Virus record (IMG/VR): IMGVR_UViG_3300028027_000054
Location: 1-64,000 of that record
Source of the DNA: a virus
Direction: 5' to 3' (one strand)
DNA: 64,000 nt
The translations under genes were made by a program, and so were the position numbers. The notes under the pieces are model-generated. The model was not told the origin of the DNA and did not search any database. It saw nothing but the letters and a program-made list of their open reading frames with translations. This document shows positions 45,907-54,296 of the stretch, piece after piece (position 1 is the stretch's first letter; every line of letters starts with the position of its first letter).

Positions 45907-47952
45907 TTAAAAAAGTAATAATTGTGTAAATGCTTTGGGCTTGTATATCTCTATGCCCTCTATCTGTTTGTTGATCTCATCCAGATAGTAACTGTAGTTG
46001 ATATCGTAGTTCTCTATAGGTACGGCAGGATCTATTTGGTTGACTACGGTTTGTAGCCAGCTGCCAGATTCTACCTGTATCTCCCGTCCGTCGGGATGAC
46101 ACTTGACGATCTTACCGCGATTGTTGGATACATAATATCGTACGATCTTCTGAAGCTTGTTGACCTTCAGGGTTCCCATGTCTACATACCGTTCTTCATA
46201 ATACCAGGCACCCTTGGATTTGACACCGGCACAATAGTCCATGACCTCTTTGTTACATTCAACAAAGACATCAGGATGTATGCCGTTGACAAAATAAGCA
46301 TGGATGGCTTTGGGTATAATGAGGAAACTCTTGTTCTTGTGAAGGGTAGCTACCTTCTTTTTATAAAGGTCTTCCCATTCAAAAGCACCTTTGCACTTGA
46401 CCGGGGTGTAGTAATAATCGTCACCTGATTGCCTGAACTTGTAAGAGATATTCTTCTGCAGTTTCTTCCAGACCTGCTCAGCACTCAGACCTTCTTTAGG
46501 GTCTGCCTTTGCTTTACGTTCTGTAAAGATGGCTATGTAGTTATTGACATCCCGGATGATCATCTTTTGGTACTCGTCATGCTCCAGGGATAACTGGGTC
46601 AGCTTTTCCCACTGGGAACAAACCTTCATGTAGGTTTCTACCTGGCTATTGGGGATCATCATTTCCAGGCCGTCCGTGTTCTGCATCAGTGGGATTCCTT
46701 CTGGTATGGCCAGGGACAGCATCTCATACAGCATGGACAGCAGGAGCTGACCGTTCACCGTGATCTGCATGGTCATCCTGGGATCATAGAGAAACGAGTT
46801 CTCGTCACCGGTGAGACCATAGGTTGAGTTCAGGATAATCTTGTACACGTAGTTCTTGGGATCAGACTTTGGGATCTTCTTACGTTCCTCAAAGAACCAC
46901 TCGTACAGGTCCAGGAACTCTTTCTTAGGCAGATGACCGGGATGAAAGCCATTTTTAATGGCCAGGTTCGGATAAAAACTGGTTACGTCAGAGGTGAGTA
47001 TGGTCCAACCAGGTTGAGCCTCATATACACCAGCTGCTGTTGCACCATGAATGCCACCCAGTCCGTAGTCTGTCTTCACACCCTTGTAGTCCAGACGAAA
47101 CTTAAAGCCGTCTTTGGTAGAAGTGATGACTGTCTTACGGAAAAAATCCAGGGTCTTTTGAAACTCCGGGGTTTGGAACTGGACATAGGGTAATATGACA
47201 TCTCCAAGCACAATGTGTGTATGCGGAGTACGCATCCGTTTGAGTTCTGCTTTTTCTATGCCGGTCTTCTTCTGCAGAAAATACAGGAAGAGTTCTTTAG
47301 ATATCCTTGGCTCTGACGCTGAATAGAGATCTATGTCATATTCTTTTGTCAGGACCTGCCTGAGCTTGATCTGTTCTTTACTGTGTTCCAGGATCTGCTG
47401 GGTAGAGAGTACGTCATTGATGCAATAGGTTATTACATCTTGCAACGTATTAGCATCTGTCACGGGTTTAGTATGATGATGCGGCATCTCTTCTACGTTG
47501 TCCCAGTCCATGGCATATTGAATCCACTTTAGAGAACTCATCTTAGCCCTGTTGTCCCAGTGGTTCAGCTTGAATAGATCAATCTGCCTGATAGAAAGCT
47601 TGAAAGGTGGATATTCCACAAACTCTCCCCTGTCTTTACGGGAGATGATGTCCTGGGCATACGCATAAAGCTTACCGGCAATCTCTTCTCCTGGTAACCT
47701 GGACATGCTGCCGTGCTTACGGATCACATGTTCTGTGATCTGAGAGTCAAATTCCAGTCCGTTGTAAGAGATGTGCCACTGCTTTTGAGTCTTGCACTCG
47801 TTTAGAAACTTTACAAACTCAGGAAAGTCATTCTGGTCTTTGTTGACCACGAAGATCTTCCTGACGTACTCGTCTTTGTAGTGTTGAAAGACTGCCACGA
47901 AACAGTTGACAATCGTCTCGTAGTCCATTACCCAATGTGTAGCTTGTTGCAT
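45907..47952 (-). CDS. B-family DNA polymerase with 3'-5' exonuclease
   Basis: 681 residues, the replicative polymerase. Exonuclease motifs: DYE (D10, E12), YNGLEFDS (N64, D69), and YCINDVLST (D180). Polymerase motif A is SDVTSFYPNL (D322), motif B is KIILNSTYGLTG (N375) and motif C is NTDG (D427). In motif C the first Asp of the usual DTD is Asn (N425). The order and spacing are complete, so the enzyme looks intact. It is compact compared with cellular family members and has no obvious TPR insertions. It lies 10 bases before the DUF932-like gene, as one transcript. The gene upstream is separated by a terminator at 48000-48024. Confidence 0.93.
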   Translation of the reverse strand: MQQATHWVMDYETIVNCFVAVFQHYKDEYVRKIFVVNKDQNDFPEFVKFLNECKTQKQWHISYNGLEFDSQITEHVIRKHGSMSRLPGEEIAGKLYAYAQDIISRKDRGEFVEYPPFKLSIRQIDLFKLNHWDNRAKMSSLKWIQYAMDWDNVEEMPHHHTKPVTDANTLQDVITYCINDVLSTQQILEHSKEQIKLRQVLTKEYDIDLYSASEPRISKELFLYFLQKKTGIEKAELKRMRTPHTHIVLGDVILPYVQFQTPEFQKTLDFFRKTVITSTKDGFKFRLDYKGVKTDYGLGGIHGATAAGVYEAQPGWTILTSDVTSFYPNLAIKNGFHPGHLPKKEFLDLYEWFFEERKKIPKSDPKNYVYKIILNSTYGLTGDENSFLYDPRMTMQITVNGQLLLSMLYEMLSLAIPEGIPLMQNTDGLEMMIPNSQVETYMKVCSQWEKLTQLSLEHDEYQKMIIRDVNNYIAIFTERKAKADPKEGLSAEQVWKKLQKNISYKFRQSGDDYYYTPVKCKGAFEWEDLYKKKVATLHKNKSFLIIPKAIHAYFVNGIHPDVFVECNKEVMDYCAGVKSKGAWYYEERYVDMGTLKVNKLQKIVRYYVSNNRGKIVKCHPDGREIQVESGSWLQTVVNQIDPAVPIENYDINYSYYLDEINKQIEGIEIYKPKAFTQLLLF

Positions 47953-47999
47953 AGTGTACGTTGTTCAGTTCAGCTGTCCCCCCTTTTCTGTTATAGGCT

Positions 48000-48024
48000 A
48001 AAAAAAAGGCAGATAAACTGCCTT
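48000..48024 (-). terminator. Rho-independent terminator before polymerase
   Basis: AAGGCAG (48006-48012) pairs with CTGCCTT (48018-48024) around ATAAA. On the minus strand it is followed by a run of T (complement of 47998-48007). It sits between the 135-residue gene and the polymerase gene, which may therefore have its own promoter or rely on read-through. Confidence 0.7.
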
Positions 48025-48049
48025 CTTATTAGAAAATCACAGGGTGTAG

Positions 48050-48457
48050 TTAGATGGTGATCAGACTTGACGCTGCTTCTGTTTTTACAGGAGCTGCATT
48101 GATGTACTGATTGTAATCAAAAGTGTCTGCGTTGATAGCCAACATGTTGATCAGATTTTTAACTTCATCTGCGTTATCCAGATAGTACTCGTAGTACGTC
48201 TCTATAGTCTTACGCTCTTCTTGGTATTCTTTACCATTGGTACGGCGTCCGATCTTCATGGGTTTAAAGTCTCCAAAGTCATCTATCTTAGGCACCATGT
48301 GCATGCTCTGCTTCTTTTCCTTGCCAATCAGAGCAAGTACTTTAGCGTCCAAGTCATAGATACCTTCGTTATAAGGACTTTCAGGGGTAACCGGAATAAG
48401 CTTGAAAGTGCGTTTCTGCTCCCATGCTCCGGTTACTAACATCATTGATTTATTCAT
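48050..48457 (-). CDS. Conserved hypothetical protein (135 aa)
   Basis: Begins MNKSMMLVTGAWEQKRTFKL. The N-terminal half is beta-rich and the C-terminal part acidic and helical (ETYYEYYLDNADEVKNLINM). It ends in an Ala/Thr-rich tail (NAAPVKTEAASSLITI). No motif is recognised. A TTTGTAGA element lies just upstream and a terminator downstream, so it may be a single-gene transcript, possibly early and strongly expressed. Confidence 0.6.
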   Translation of the reverse strand: MNKSMMLVTGAWEQKRTFKLIPVTPESPYNEGIYDLDAKVLALIGKEKKQSMHMVPKIDDFGDFKPMKIGRRTNGKEYQEERKTIETYYEYYLDNADEVKNLINMLAINADTFDYNQYINAAPVKTEAASSLITI

Positions 48458-48473
48458 GGTTTGTATAATTAAG

Positions 48474-48486
48474 TCTACAAATTAAA
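48474..48486 (-). promoter_or_regulatory. TTTGTAGA promoter/operator candidate
   Basis: On the minus strand TTAATTTGTAGAC lies 17 bases upstream of the ATG at 48457. TTAATTTG matches TAnnTTTG at 7 of 8 bases. An imperfect inverted partner (TACAAA) lies next to the start codon, as for the HNH gene at 51.9 kb. Confidence 0.5.
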
Positions 48487-49042
48487 GAACTTTCTTCAAG
48501 TTCTCCAAAACTTCTACAGGAATTTTCAAGGTTTCTTTCTCCAGATCACAGGGATCACAGAGTTCTCCTACTTGTTTTAACATGTCTACACTGACGTTCA
48601 GCAGTTTAGCATATACATCGTAGTACTTCTCTGGTTGCATGAATGACTCCATGTACTTGTACTCTACACTACTTTCTCCATAGAAAAGCTTTACAGCTTT
48701 GCGTAATGGATTGGAGAGCTTGGAATACTTACCCATGATGAAATTGAACCAGTCGTTCTGGTATCCTGAAAAGTCAAACAGGTACAGGTTGTACTCTTGT
48801 ATATGCACGGTGCTGAAGTACAGCGGATTGGAGATCAGCATCTGCTCTTCAAAACTTTTAAACCCTTCGGACAGGTCTTCCCGAAAGCTGCAGATCAGTT
48901 TCATTTCTTCCGGACCTACCAGCCCGTCAAGAGCTATGTAGGTACCGGAAGGTGAATGATGAGCTGTACGCTTTATACCCATTGCGGGATAGAGAAATGA
49001 CCTGGATTTCTGAAAGTACTTGGTATATAAGCTGTCAATCAT
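48482..49042 (-). CDS. Conserved hypothetical protein (186 aa)
   Basis: No motif recognised. It is mixed alpha/beta, with an aromatic-rich middle (YNLYLFDFSGYQNDWFNFIM) and a helical C-terminus. It lies 11 bases after the nuclease gene in the replication operon, so an accessory role in replication or recombination is possible. Confidence 0.58.
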   Translation of the reverse strand: MIDSLYTKYFQKSRSFLYPAMGIKRTAHHSPSGTYIALDGLVGPEEMKLICSFREDLSEGFKSFEEQMLISNPLYFSTVHIQEYNLYLFDFSGYQNDWFNFIMGKYSKLSNPLRKAVKLFYGESSVEYKYMESFMQPEKYYDVYAKLLNVSVDMLKQVGELCDPCDLEKETLKIPVEVLENLKKVL

Positions 49043-49053
49043 TATGATAATAC

Positions 49054-50091
49054 TTATAGAGCCATTAATCCCTTAGCAAACTGATAAGGAAGATCATAGC
49101 TCCGGTTTGTGTAATGCCAGTCTGCTATCTCTATAACTTCTTTGAACTTGTCCAGCCACTTATCCATTGTCCCTTCTGTCACCGGAAACGCATAAGCCTG
49201 GAAAGCTCTGTCTATAACTACAAAGTGGAACTTCAGCTGGTATCCTGCTCCGACCAGGTCAGCATATTGTATACTTACTGCAGACAAGTAGACTACGGCC
49301 TGTAACCAATAAGAATAGTATTCTACGGTTTCAGGGAAGTCTTTCAGGTCTTTAGCTGTGGTCTTGATGTCATTGACAAAGATGGTCCTGGCATCATGGT
49401 CAATCACCAGGTTATCTATGATGCCTTTGAGCCCATAGATCTTACCGGTAATGTCCAGCTGGAATGCATGCTCGTTCAAAACTTCTTTGTTGTCAAAGTC
49501 AGTAGAGTTGCAGCAGATCAGTTTACAGAGATCCTGGTTGGTCTTGATCATGTCCACGGCGTTCTTACAGTAATCATAAGTCTCCTGGTCGATCAGGGTT
49601 TTGTTACCCTTCATCTTTAGAAAATTCCAGTAGTTATATGCTTCTGTAGTGAGGACCTTATCAAGACGCTGCTGATCGGTCTTCAGACTCTGGTGATAGT
49701 TCATCTCTTTCATGACATCAATCACAGTGTCCGGGTACTCGTCCAACTTTTGACGGTCATCACCCTGCTTAACCAACTGGTTGTGGTGATAGAATACTCT
49801 ATCCAGCACAGTACGTAGGTTACCGGTAGGCAGATTAGCTGGGGAGATCATAAAGATCTCATTGAACTTCTCTTCCTCTAAAAGCAAAGCATGGATAGCT
49901 TTACCCTGTACCAGGTGAGCATCAAGCCTTTCTTCTTTCATACCCAGGATATACATCTGGTGAAAGACAGCAGGATTCCACAACAGTTTGTTTAAACTGC
50001 TGTAACTGAAATAGAACTTCTTTTTATAAAAGTCAGTCTCTAAATGCTTGACCGACTCTTCCATCAGGTCTTCAAAATGCGTATCAATCAT
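49054..50091 (-). CDS. PD-(D/E)xK nuclease, RecB/Cas4-like (345 aa)
   Basis: The N-terminal FSYSSLNKLLWNPAVFHQMY is typical of PDDEXK_1 nucleases. The GKAIHALLLE segment holds H67. The catalytic core is GLKGIIDNLVIDHD (D226) with VNDIKTT (D241, K243), followed by QAVVYLSA, whose Gln lies in the usual QxxxY helix position. It probably trims DNA ends for recombination together with the Sak4-like ATPase and the SSB-like protein nearby. No Cys cluster is seen, so it is not a 4Fe-4S Cas4. It is coupled by ATGA to the upstream gene. Confidence 0.8.
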   Translation of the reverse strand: MIDTHFEDLMEESVKHLETDFYKKKFYFSYSSLNKLLWNPAVFHQMYILGMKEERLDAHLVQGKAIHALLLEEEKFNEIFMISPANLPTGNLRTVLDRVFYHHNQLVKQGDDRQKLDEYPDTVIDVMKEMNYHQSLKTDQQRLDKVLTTEAYNYWNFLKMKGNKTLIDQETYDYCKNAVDMIKTNQDLCKLICCNSTDFDNKEVLNEHAFQLDITGKIYGLKGIIDNLVIDHDARTIFVNDIKTTAKDLKDFPETVEYYSYWLQAVVYLSAVSIQYADLVGAGYQLKFHFVVIDRAFQAYAFPVTEGTMDKWLDKFKEVIEIADWHYTNRSYDLPYQFAKGLMAL

Positions 50092-50531
50092 GGGGTTTTG
50101 ATTTTAGATGTCCAGGCGTTCATAGCCCGGTCACCATTAGCAATAGCACAACTTCTGCAGAGAACAGAAACCCAGCCGGATGTTACTCCCAGGTCTTGTT
50201 CTGATCCGCATTCCTGGCAGGTGTAATTACACATATGTTCAGCCATGCTGATCATACCTTCTACAATGTCGTCGTGACCATTGGTATAAAACCTTAGTCC
50301 TCCGAACTTCTCTTTCATCTGTACACAAGTGACCTGCTCAGGAGTGAGCGGTCCATGCTTGCTGTACCGTGTTGTCTTATCTATATAGTTTTGTATAGAC
50401 CCACATAACTTGTCTATAATAGATAGCCAACCTGTGGGTGCATCTTGCCAATTACACTGTCCAGGATTACCTTCGTAGTCCTGGAAGATCTTGGGATACT
50501 TCTGTATCAGTTCTTCTGTGGTGATTCCCAT
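50088..50531 (-). CDS. Zinc-ribbon phage protein with KEKFGGLRFY motif (147 aa)
   Basis: It contains GWLSIIDKLCGSIQNYI, then QMKEKFGGLRFYTNG, and a C-terminal pair of Cys motifs (CNYTCQECGSE, then VLCRSC). This arrangement, a helix, an FGGLRFY turn and a zinc ribbon, is a recurrent but uncharacterised phage protein. It overlaps the upstream gene by 25 bases and the nuclease gene by 4 bases. Function unknown. Confidence 0.65.
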   Translation of the reverse strand: MGITTEELIQKYPKIFQDYEGNPGQCNWQDAPTGWLSIIDKLCGSIQNYIDKTTRYSKHGPLTPEQVTCVQMKEKFGGLRFYTNGHDDIVEGMISMAEHMCNYTCQECGSEQDLGVTSGWVSVLCRSCAIANGDRAMNAWTSKIKTP

Positions 50532-50761
50532 ATACCTTCTTTTTCTAAGAATGTGCGGATACGAGTAGAGGTCATGCGGTCCATAGTCAGAGCCTCTAAA
50601 AATTCAATAAACCCATAGAGCTGATCTACTTTCTTATTGGCTTTGTCCAGCTCGTGGATATAGAAATCAGCATCATCATGCATGGCTTCATCATATCTCT
50701 GTTGATAATCCACAGCAGCGTCTATAGCTTCTACTGAAAACAATGGGTCTAGCATAGTCAT
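50507..50761 (-). CDS. Hypothetical helical protein (84 aa)
   Basis: It is acidic and helical throughout (FSVEAIDAAVDYQQRYDEAM, then LDKANKKVDQLYGFIEFLEA). No family is recognised. It begins directly after the stop of the next upstream gene and overlaps the zinc-ribbon gene. Confidence 0.52.
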   Translation of the reverse strand: MTMLDPLFSVEAIDAAVDYQQRYDEAMHDDADFYIHELDKANKKVDQLYGFIEFLEALTMDRMTSTRIRTFLEKEGIWESPQKN

Positions 50762-51001
50762 CTACTTTTTAAGTTTTTCCAGTGTTAATCTCATCTCAGC
50801 CAGAACTTTGCGGTTCATTTGGTGAGTGCTACTCGGATCTGCGTCCAGCTCAGAAAGGGTCTTGTATCTTTCTTTGAGCCTGACTCGTTCTACGTTATTG
50901 TTTTCCAGTGCGTTGGCAACTCTTTCCAGTTGCTTAGCTATCTCTGGTAGTGTATGCTCTATAAGTCTTCGACCCATGATGGTCTCGTGTAACTCTGGCA
51001 T
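50762..51001 (-). CDS. Hypothetical coiled-coil protein (79 aa)
   Basis: A probable coiled coil covers residues 20-60 (LERVANALENNNVERVRLKE), and a second helix ends the protein (VLAEMRLTLEKLKK). No family is recognised. It is tightly packed between two small genes with gaps of 0 and 3 bases. Confidence 0.5.
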   Translation of the reverse strand: MPELHETIMGRRLIEHTLPEIAKQLERVANALENNNVERVRLKERYKTLSELDADPSSTHQMNRKVLAEMRLTLEKLKK

Positions 51002-51004
51002 AGA

Positions 51005-51271
51005 TCAGGGCTTTAAGGGGTGAGTGCCATCTTCATTAAGAGGTAACTCTTCAATGTCATCGTACAGTATCTGCATAGCTCCAAGGTTTTGCTCACAGAG
51101 TTCTGCATCAAGAGCTTGGATGATTACACCTTGACCGTCATCAGTCTGTTTGATTTCTATGTCAAGTTTTCCTATACGAACCCAGACTGTACCAGAGTCA
51201 GAGTTCATGATGACTTTCATGTCATTTCTTAAGTCGTTATACTCTGTAATCTCAAATGGTAGGTATTCCAT
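51005..51271 (-). CDS. Hypothetical small acidic protein (88 aa)
   Basis: Strand-rich, with an alternating pattern (TVWVRIGKLDIEIKQTDDG). It shares one base with the end of the upstream gene. No motif is recognised. It could be a small regulatory or host-interaction protein. Confidence 0.5.
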   Translation of the reverse strand: MEYLPFEITEYNDLRNDMKVIMNSDSGTVWVRIGKLDIEIKQTDDGQGVIIQALDAELCEQNLGAMQILYDDIEELPLNEDGTHPLKP

Positions 51272-51480
51272 TACAGGGAGTTTATAAGGTTAATAACATC
51301 CGCCTGTGTATTAGGCTTAACTACATGTACAAGGCCATCTTCTTCTGCCCTGATCAACCATACATTAGGGTCACTGGACAGTTCACGTACTTTTTTCTGA
51401 GCAGCACTGAAGCTGCTACAAGCGTGTTGATAGGGCATGTTGTCGGCCCTAGTAATCCACTTGATTAAATAGATAGTCAT
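51271..51480 (-). CDS. Hypothetical small protein (69 aa)
   Basis: Begins MTIYLIKWITRADNM and looks like a small alpha/beta fold (FSAAQKKVRELSSDPNVWLI). Its start overlaps the stop of the HNH gene (ATGA). It is not recognised. Confidence 0.5.
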   Translation of the reverse strand: MTIYLIKWITRADNMPYQHACSSFSAAQKKVRELSSDPNVWLIRAEEDGLVHVVKPNTQADVINLINSL

Positions 51481-51878
51481 AAATGTTTACTTGATTTTTC
51501 TTGCTGAGTTTTAATGTCATGGCAGCTCTCACAGAGAACTTGTAAGTTGCCCTGCTCACAGAAAAGACGTTCTACAAAACCAGGCAGATCGTTGGCACAG
51601 TTCAGGGAACCTGCCGGGATCATGTGGTCTACGTTGATCTTCTTTTCCGGGTGATACTTATTACAAACAGCACAGAGGTATTCAAACTTCTGACGCTTGT
51701 TTGGACCCTTGTAAGGTCTGCGTGCCTGCATTTTTGCTTGGGTGATCGGTTTCCACCAGCGGGACTTCTGTCTAAGGGCAGAACGGATGAAACTCCAGAA
51801 GGCACTCTCGGTCATGGTGCCTGCATTACGTGTCTTGGGAACTCTGGGTTTCTTAGGGGTTGTAGTCTTCCTGGGCAT
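51477..51878 (-). CDS. HNH endonuclease (133 aa)
   Basis: A basic N-terminus (MPRKTTTPKKPRVPKTR) precedes the HNH core. C69 and C72 (CAVC) pair with C116 and C119 (CESCH) for the structural zinc. D84-H85 in NVDHMIP and N111 in GNLQVLC give the His-Asn signature, and H120 follows. It could be a homing-type nicking enzyme or a packaging or processing nuclease. It stands alone within the replication block, behind a promoter or operator candidate, which would suit a mobile gene. It is not inserted inside another gene. Confidence 0.82.
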   Translation of the reverse strand: MPRKTTTPKKPRVPKTRNAGTMTESAFWSFIRSALRQKSRWWKPITQAKMQARRPYKGPNKRQKFEYLCAVCNKYHPEKKINVDHMIPAGSLNCANDLPGFVERLFCEQGNLQVLCESCHDIKTQQEKSSKHL

Positions 51879-51900
51879 TTTGTAGATTAAGGTCTACAAA
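51879..51900. promoter_or_regulatory. Perfect inverted repeat, operator candidate
   Basis: TTTGTAGA and TCTACAAA form a perfect 8-base inverted repeat around TTAAGG, starting next to the HNH start codon. It would overlap the transcription start of the promoter at 51897-51904, a natural place for a repressor such as the XRE protein of this phage. Confidence 0.5.
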
Positions 51901-51904
51901 TATA
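51897..51904 (-). promoter_or_regulatory. Promoter -7 candidate TATATTTG for HNH gene
   Basis: TATATTTG on the minus strand matches the Bacteroidota TAnnTTTG exactly. A TTGG lies about 20 bases upstream and could be the -33 box. The element continues as TAGAC, like the other TTGTAGA sites of this phage. Confidence 0.5.
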
Positions 51905-51913
51905 CTGTAGAGC

Positions 51914-52903
51914 TCAGGAGTTGTCCAATTTTTTGTTCAACAGTGGCACTAAAGTGTGGAATACTTTCTTGGCCCCGTGTTCCTTGATAGAGTCAGAAGG
52001 GTCTTTACTCATGACCAGGGTGACCGGGATCACTTCAGGATAGAGTTCCTGGTACCGGGCCGCTGCTTTCATACCAGGTTCGTCATAATCAAACAGGATA
52101 AGCACCTTTTGATAAGACTGCAGGTACTGCTGCATGGTCTCTTTACGAATGACGGAATTCTCAGAGTCCGGGGCAATGATGTCCACGGCTAACTTGAGAC
52201 TTTTAAGAGCCATGGTGTCTTTCAGGGAGCTGGTAATGATCAGAAACTTCTGATTTTTTACCTGCTCTGATCCCTGGATATAATCTGCCACCTTAATGAA
52301 CTTCTTGTCCAGGGTTTTGGGCTGATAGATCTTGTACAGGGTACCGTCCTTCTTGAAATAACCATACAGATAATTACTGCGGATGGTCAGTTCAATGGGA
52401 TCTTCATCTACCACCTCTTTAGATAGAACGTAATATTCCAGGGGTCTGACACAGTACTCGTCCAGGAGTCTAGAACCGATGTTATATTGAGTCCAGTAGT
52501 ATTGGTCAGAAGTGTTCCAGGATCGGAACACGTACTGCGATACCTTATACTTACTTGCTTGCTTAAATTCCGCAACATCGTATCCACCGTTATTGTGTAA
52601 GACATAGTCATTATATTTTTCTACTACTAAAGTGCAGGTTTTATGATAAGGCAGCTGGGTAAGCTCCTTGACGAGGTCTATAGCTGAACCACCTTTGCCG
52701 CTTGAGAAATCCTTGTACCGGTAGCCGTCTTTATTGGCATCAAAGTAGATGCACATAGAGGGCGTACGCTCCTTGGCATTGAACATGCTCTTGATCTTTA
52801 CATCATGGCCGTTCAACTTTTCCTTAAGCTTACAGAAGTGTTCAAATATCCAGGGTACGGGAACATCCTTGATGTCATGTACCAAATTCTTTGTTGTAAA
52901 CAT
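51914..52903 (-). CDS. DnaG-type primase with Toprim domain
   Basis: Begins at ATG 52903 (MFTTKNLVHDIKDVPVPW), 329 residues; an earlier frame to 52957 crosses the terminator and is less likely. The N-terminal part includes ERTPSMCIYF and YKDFSSGKGGSAIDLVKEL, typical of the primase core. Toprim motif 1 is ITSSLKDTMAL, where Ser225 or Ser226 replaces the usual catalytic Glu and D229 is kept. Motif 2 is LILFDYDEPG (D272, D274). No N-terminal zinc-binding domain and no helicase domain are visible, so it would need the separate DnaB. It makes RNA primers for lagging-strand synthesis. Confidence 0.82.
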   Translation of the reverse strand: MFTTKNLVHDIKDVPVPWIFEHFCKLKEKLNGHDVKIKSMFNAKERTPSMCIYFDANKDGYRYKDFSSGKGGSAIDLVKELTQLPYHKTCTLVVEKYNDYVLHNNGGYDVAEFKQASKYKVSQYVFRSWNTSDQYYWTQYNIGSRLLDEYCVRPLEYYVLSKEVVDEDPIELTIRSNYLYGYFKKDGTLYKIYQPKTLDKKFIKVADYIQGSEQVKNQKFLIITSSLKDTMALKSLKLAVDIIAPDSENSVIRKETMQQYLQSYQKVLILFDYDEPGMKAAARYQELYPEVIPVTLVMSKDPSDSIKEHGAKKVFHTLVPLLNKKLDNS

Positions 52904-52916
52904 AGGTGGATGTTTA

Positions 52917-52946
52917 AAAAAAGAGGGGGAAGTAAAAACCTCCCCC
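52917..52946 (-). terminator. Rho-independent terminator
   Basis: GGGGGA (52925-52930) pairs with TCCCCC (52941-52946), followed on the minus strand by a long T-run (complement of 52916-52922). It lies between the SSB-like gene and the primase gene. Confidence 0.72.
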
Positions 52947-52968
52947 GGTATATGCATAAAAGGAAAGA

Positions 52969-53577
52969 TTACATGTCAAAGTCATCGTTCACCGGCTCAA
53001 AGCTTACGACAGGCTTTGTTTCCAGTGCACGGAAATGGTACTTGTTGTTCTTGTCAAACTTGTCCAACCTGGACTCGTCAACAGAACAGAACTTGTAACG
53101 TGGGAAAGAGAGCTTTACGATGGTCTTACCGTTATACTCCTCTTCCTTACCGTTCAGGAAGAAATACATGTCATTGCCGGCAAGGATACCAATGGCTTGG
53201 TTAACCCAGTCTTCCAGAGAAGAAGCTGAGATATTATCTACAGCGTCACGCAGTCCGAGTTCTTGTGCGATCACAATGATCTTGTACATGATCTCGTTCT
53301 TGGTGGCGTTGGTTTCTGCATGCTGGTCTGTCCAGATGGTAGCTGTTACCCTGGCTGACAATCCCTGGAACTTGGGTCCTTCAGGATCGTTCTTGTCTAT
53401 AGTCCAACCTTCAAAGTGAGGAATGGCTGGTCCCTCAAGGGTAAGCTCCAGGCTTTTCTTGTCTCCGTTCTTGGAGGTTCTTACTTGTCCCGCAAAAATG
53501 TGGGCATACACTACACCTGGTTGGAATGATTTGGAAGTTCCACCGGTTTTTACTTCTTGTCCTTTAGTACTGAACAT
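52969..53577 (-). CDS. Probable single-stranded DNA-binding protein (202 aa)
   Basis: Beta-rich, with OB-fold-like strands (VVYAHIFAGQVRTSKNGDKK, SLELTLEGPAIPHF, VKLSFPRYKFC) and a helical middle (NEIMYKIIVIAQELGL). The C-terminus ends in acidic residues (EPVNDDFDM), as in SSB proteins whose acidic tail recruits partners. Its position between the Sak4-like ATPase and the primase supports the call. The fold is inferred and no classic SSB motif is present. It is probably made at a high level, with its own terminator downstream. Confidence 0.6.
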   Translation of the reverse strand: MFSTKGQEVKTGGTSKSFQPGVVYAHIFAGQVRTSKNGDKKSLELTLEGPAIPHFEGWTIDKNDPEGPKFQGLSARVTATIWTDQHAETNATKNEIMYKIIVIAQELGLRDAVDNISASSLEDWVNQAIGILAGNDMYFFLNGKEEEYNGKTIVKLSFPRYKFCSVDESRLDKFDKNNKYHFRALETKPVVSFEPVNDDFDM

Positions 53578-53610
53578 GGCTTGTTGTTTTAAAATTAAAA
53601 AGAGTGAGGC

Positions 53611-54294
53611 TTAGTTTTCATAATCAAGTATGGCTTGTCTTACAACAGCCAGATCATTTGTAATCTCCAGGTCGGCAAACATGTCCTTAGGAGCTTTACA
53701 GGTGTTCTCACCGTTGTTCTTGGTTTCAAAAACATGGCGGATGTCTCCGTCCTTGTTTTTCTTGACCTTGCCGAACAACACAATAGAGAACAGTCCTTCT
53801 AAAGTCAGTTTCTCGTCTACCATTTTACCGATAGTCTTGGCCTTGAACTTCTTCTTGCCTTCCATGTCTGTTGACTCTTCTGCATGGGTGAGATAAAACA
53901 CCATGAGTTCTTCTCTCAGGTCTTTGGGCATCCGGGCAATACGTGCTAGGTGTGCACCGATCTGGGTGAACTTCTCATAGCCCTTCTCATCTACACGATC
54001 AAAGAACTCAAAGGCACTCATGTACTGGAAATCATCAATGATCAGATTTTTGATCTCCTTGCGTTTCTCTGATACATACTTGATACATGCCTCAATGTTC
54101 TGAGGAGAGTTGCCATAGTACATGTTGCCAGTAGGGTTGTCCTTACTCCAGATCGTGTACTTCTTTTTCCAGCCTTTGAAAGGAAGAGGTTTGTTAGCTA
54201 CATTAATGATGAACGTTTCTGCCGGATCCAGGTTCTCTATAGCGGTAGATTTTCCTGCACCGGATTCTGCAATTACAAGGATTCCTTGTGCCAT
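53611..54294 (-). CDS. Sak4-like RecA-family ATPase
   Basis: Start at ATG 54294 gives 227 residues, with the P-loop at once (ILVIAESGAGKST, G12-T17). Walker B is NLIIDDFQYM (D87, D88). The segment FYLTHAEESTDMEGKKKFKA and the late GENTCKAPKDMF are typical of the AAA_24/Sak4 group of phage single-strand annealing ATPases. It would load onto SSB-coated DNA and promote homologous pairing together with the PD-(D/E)xK nuclease. It lies 3 bases downstream of the previous gene. Confidence 0.8.
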   Translation of the reverse strand: MAQGILVIAESGAGKSTAIENLDPAETFIINVANKPLPFKGWKKKYTIWSKDNPTGNMYYGNSPQNIEACIKYVSEKRKEIKNLIIDDFQYMSAFEFFDRVDEKGYEKFTQIGAHLARIARMPKDLREELMVFYLTHAEESTDMEGKKKFKAKTIGKMVDEKLTLEGLFSIVLFGKVKKNKDGDIRHVFETKNNGENTCKAPKDMFADLEITNDLAVVRQAILDYEN

Positions 54295-54296
54295 AG

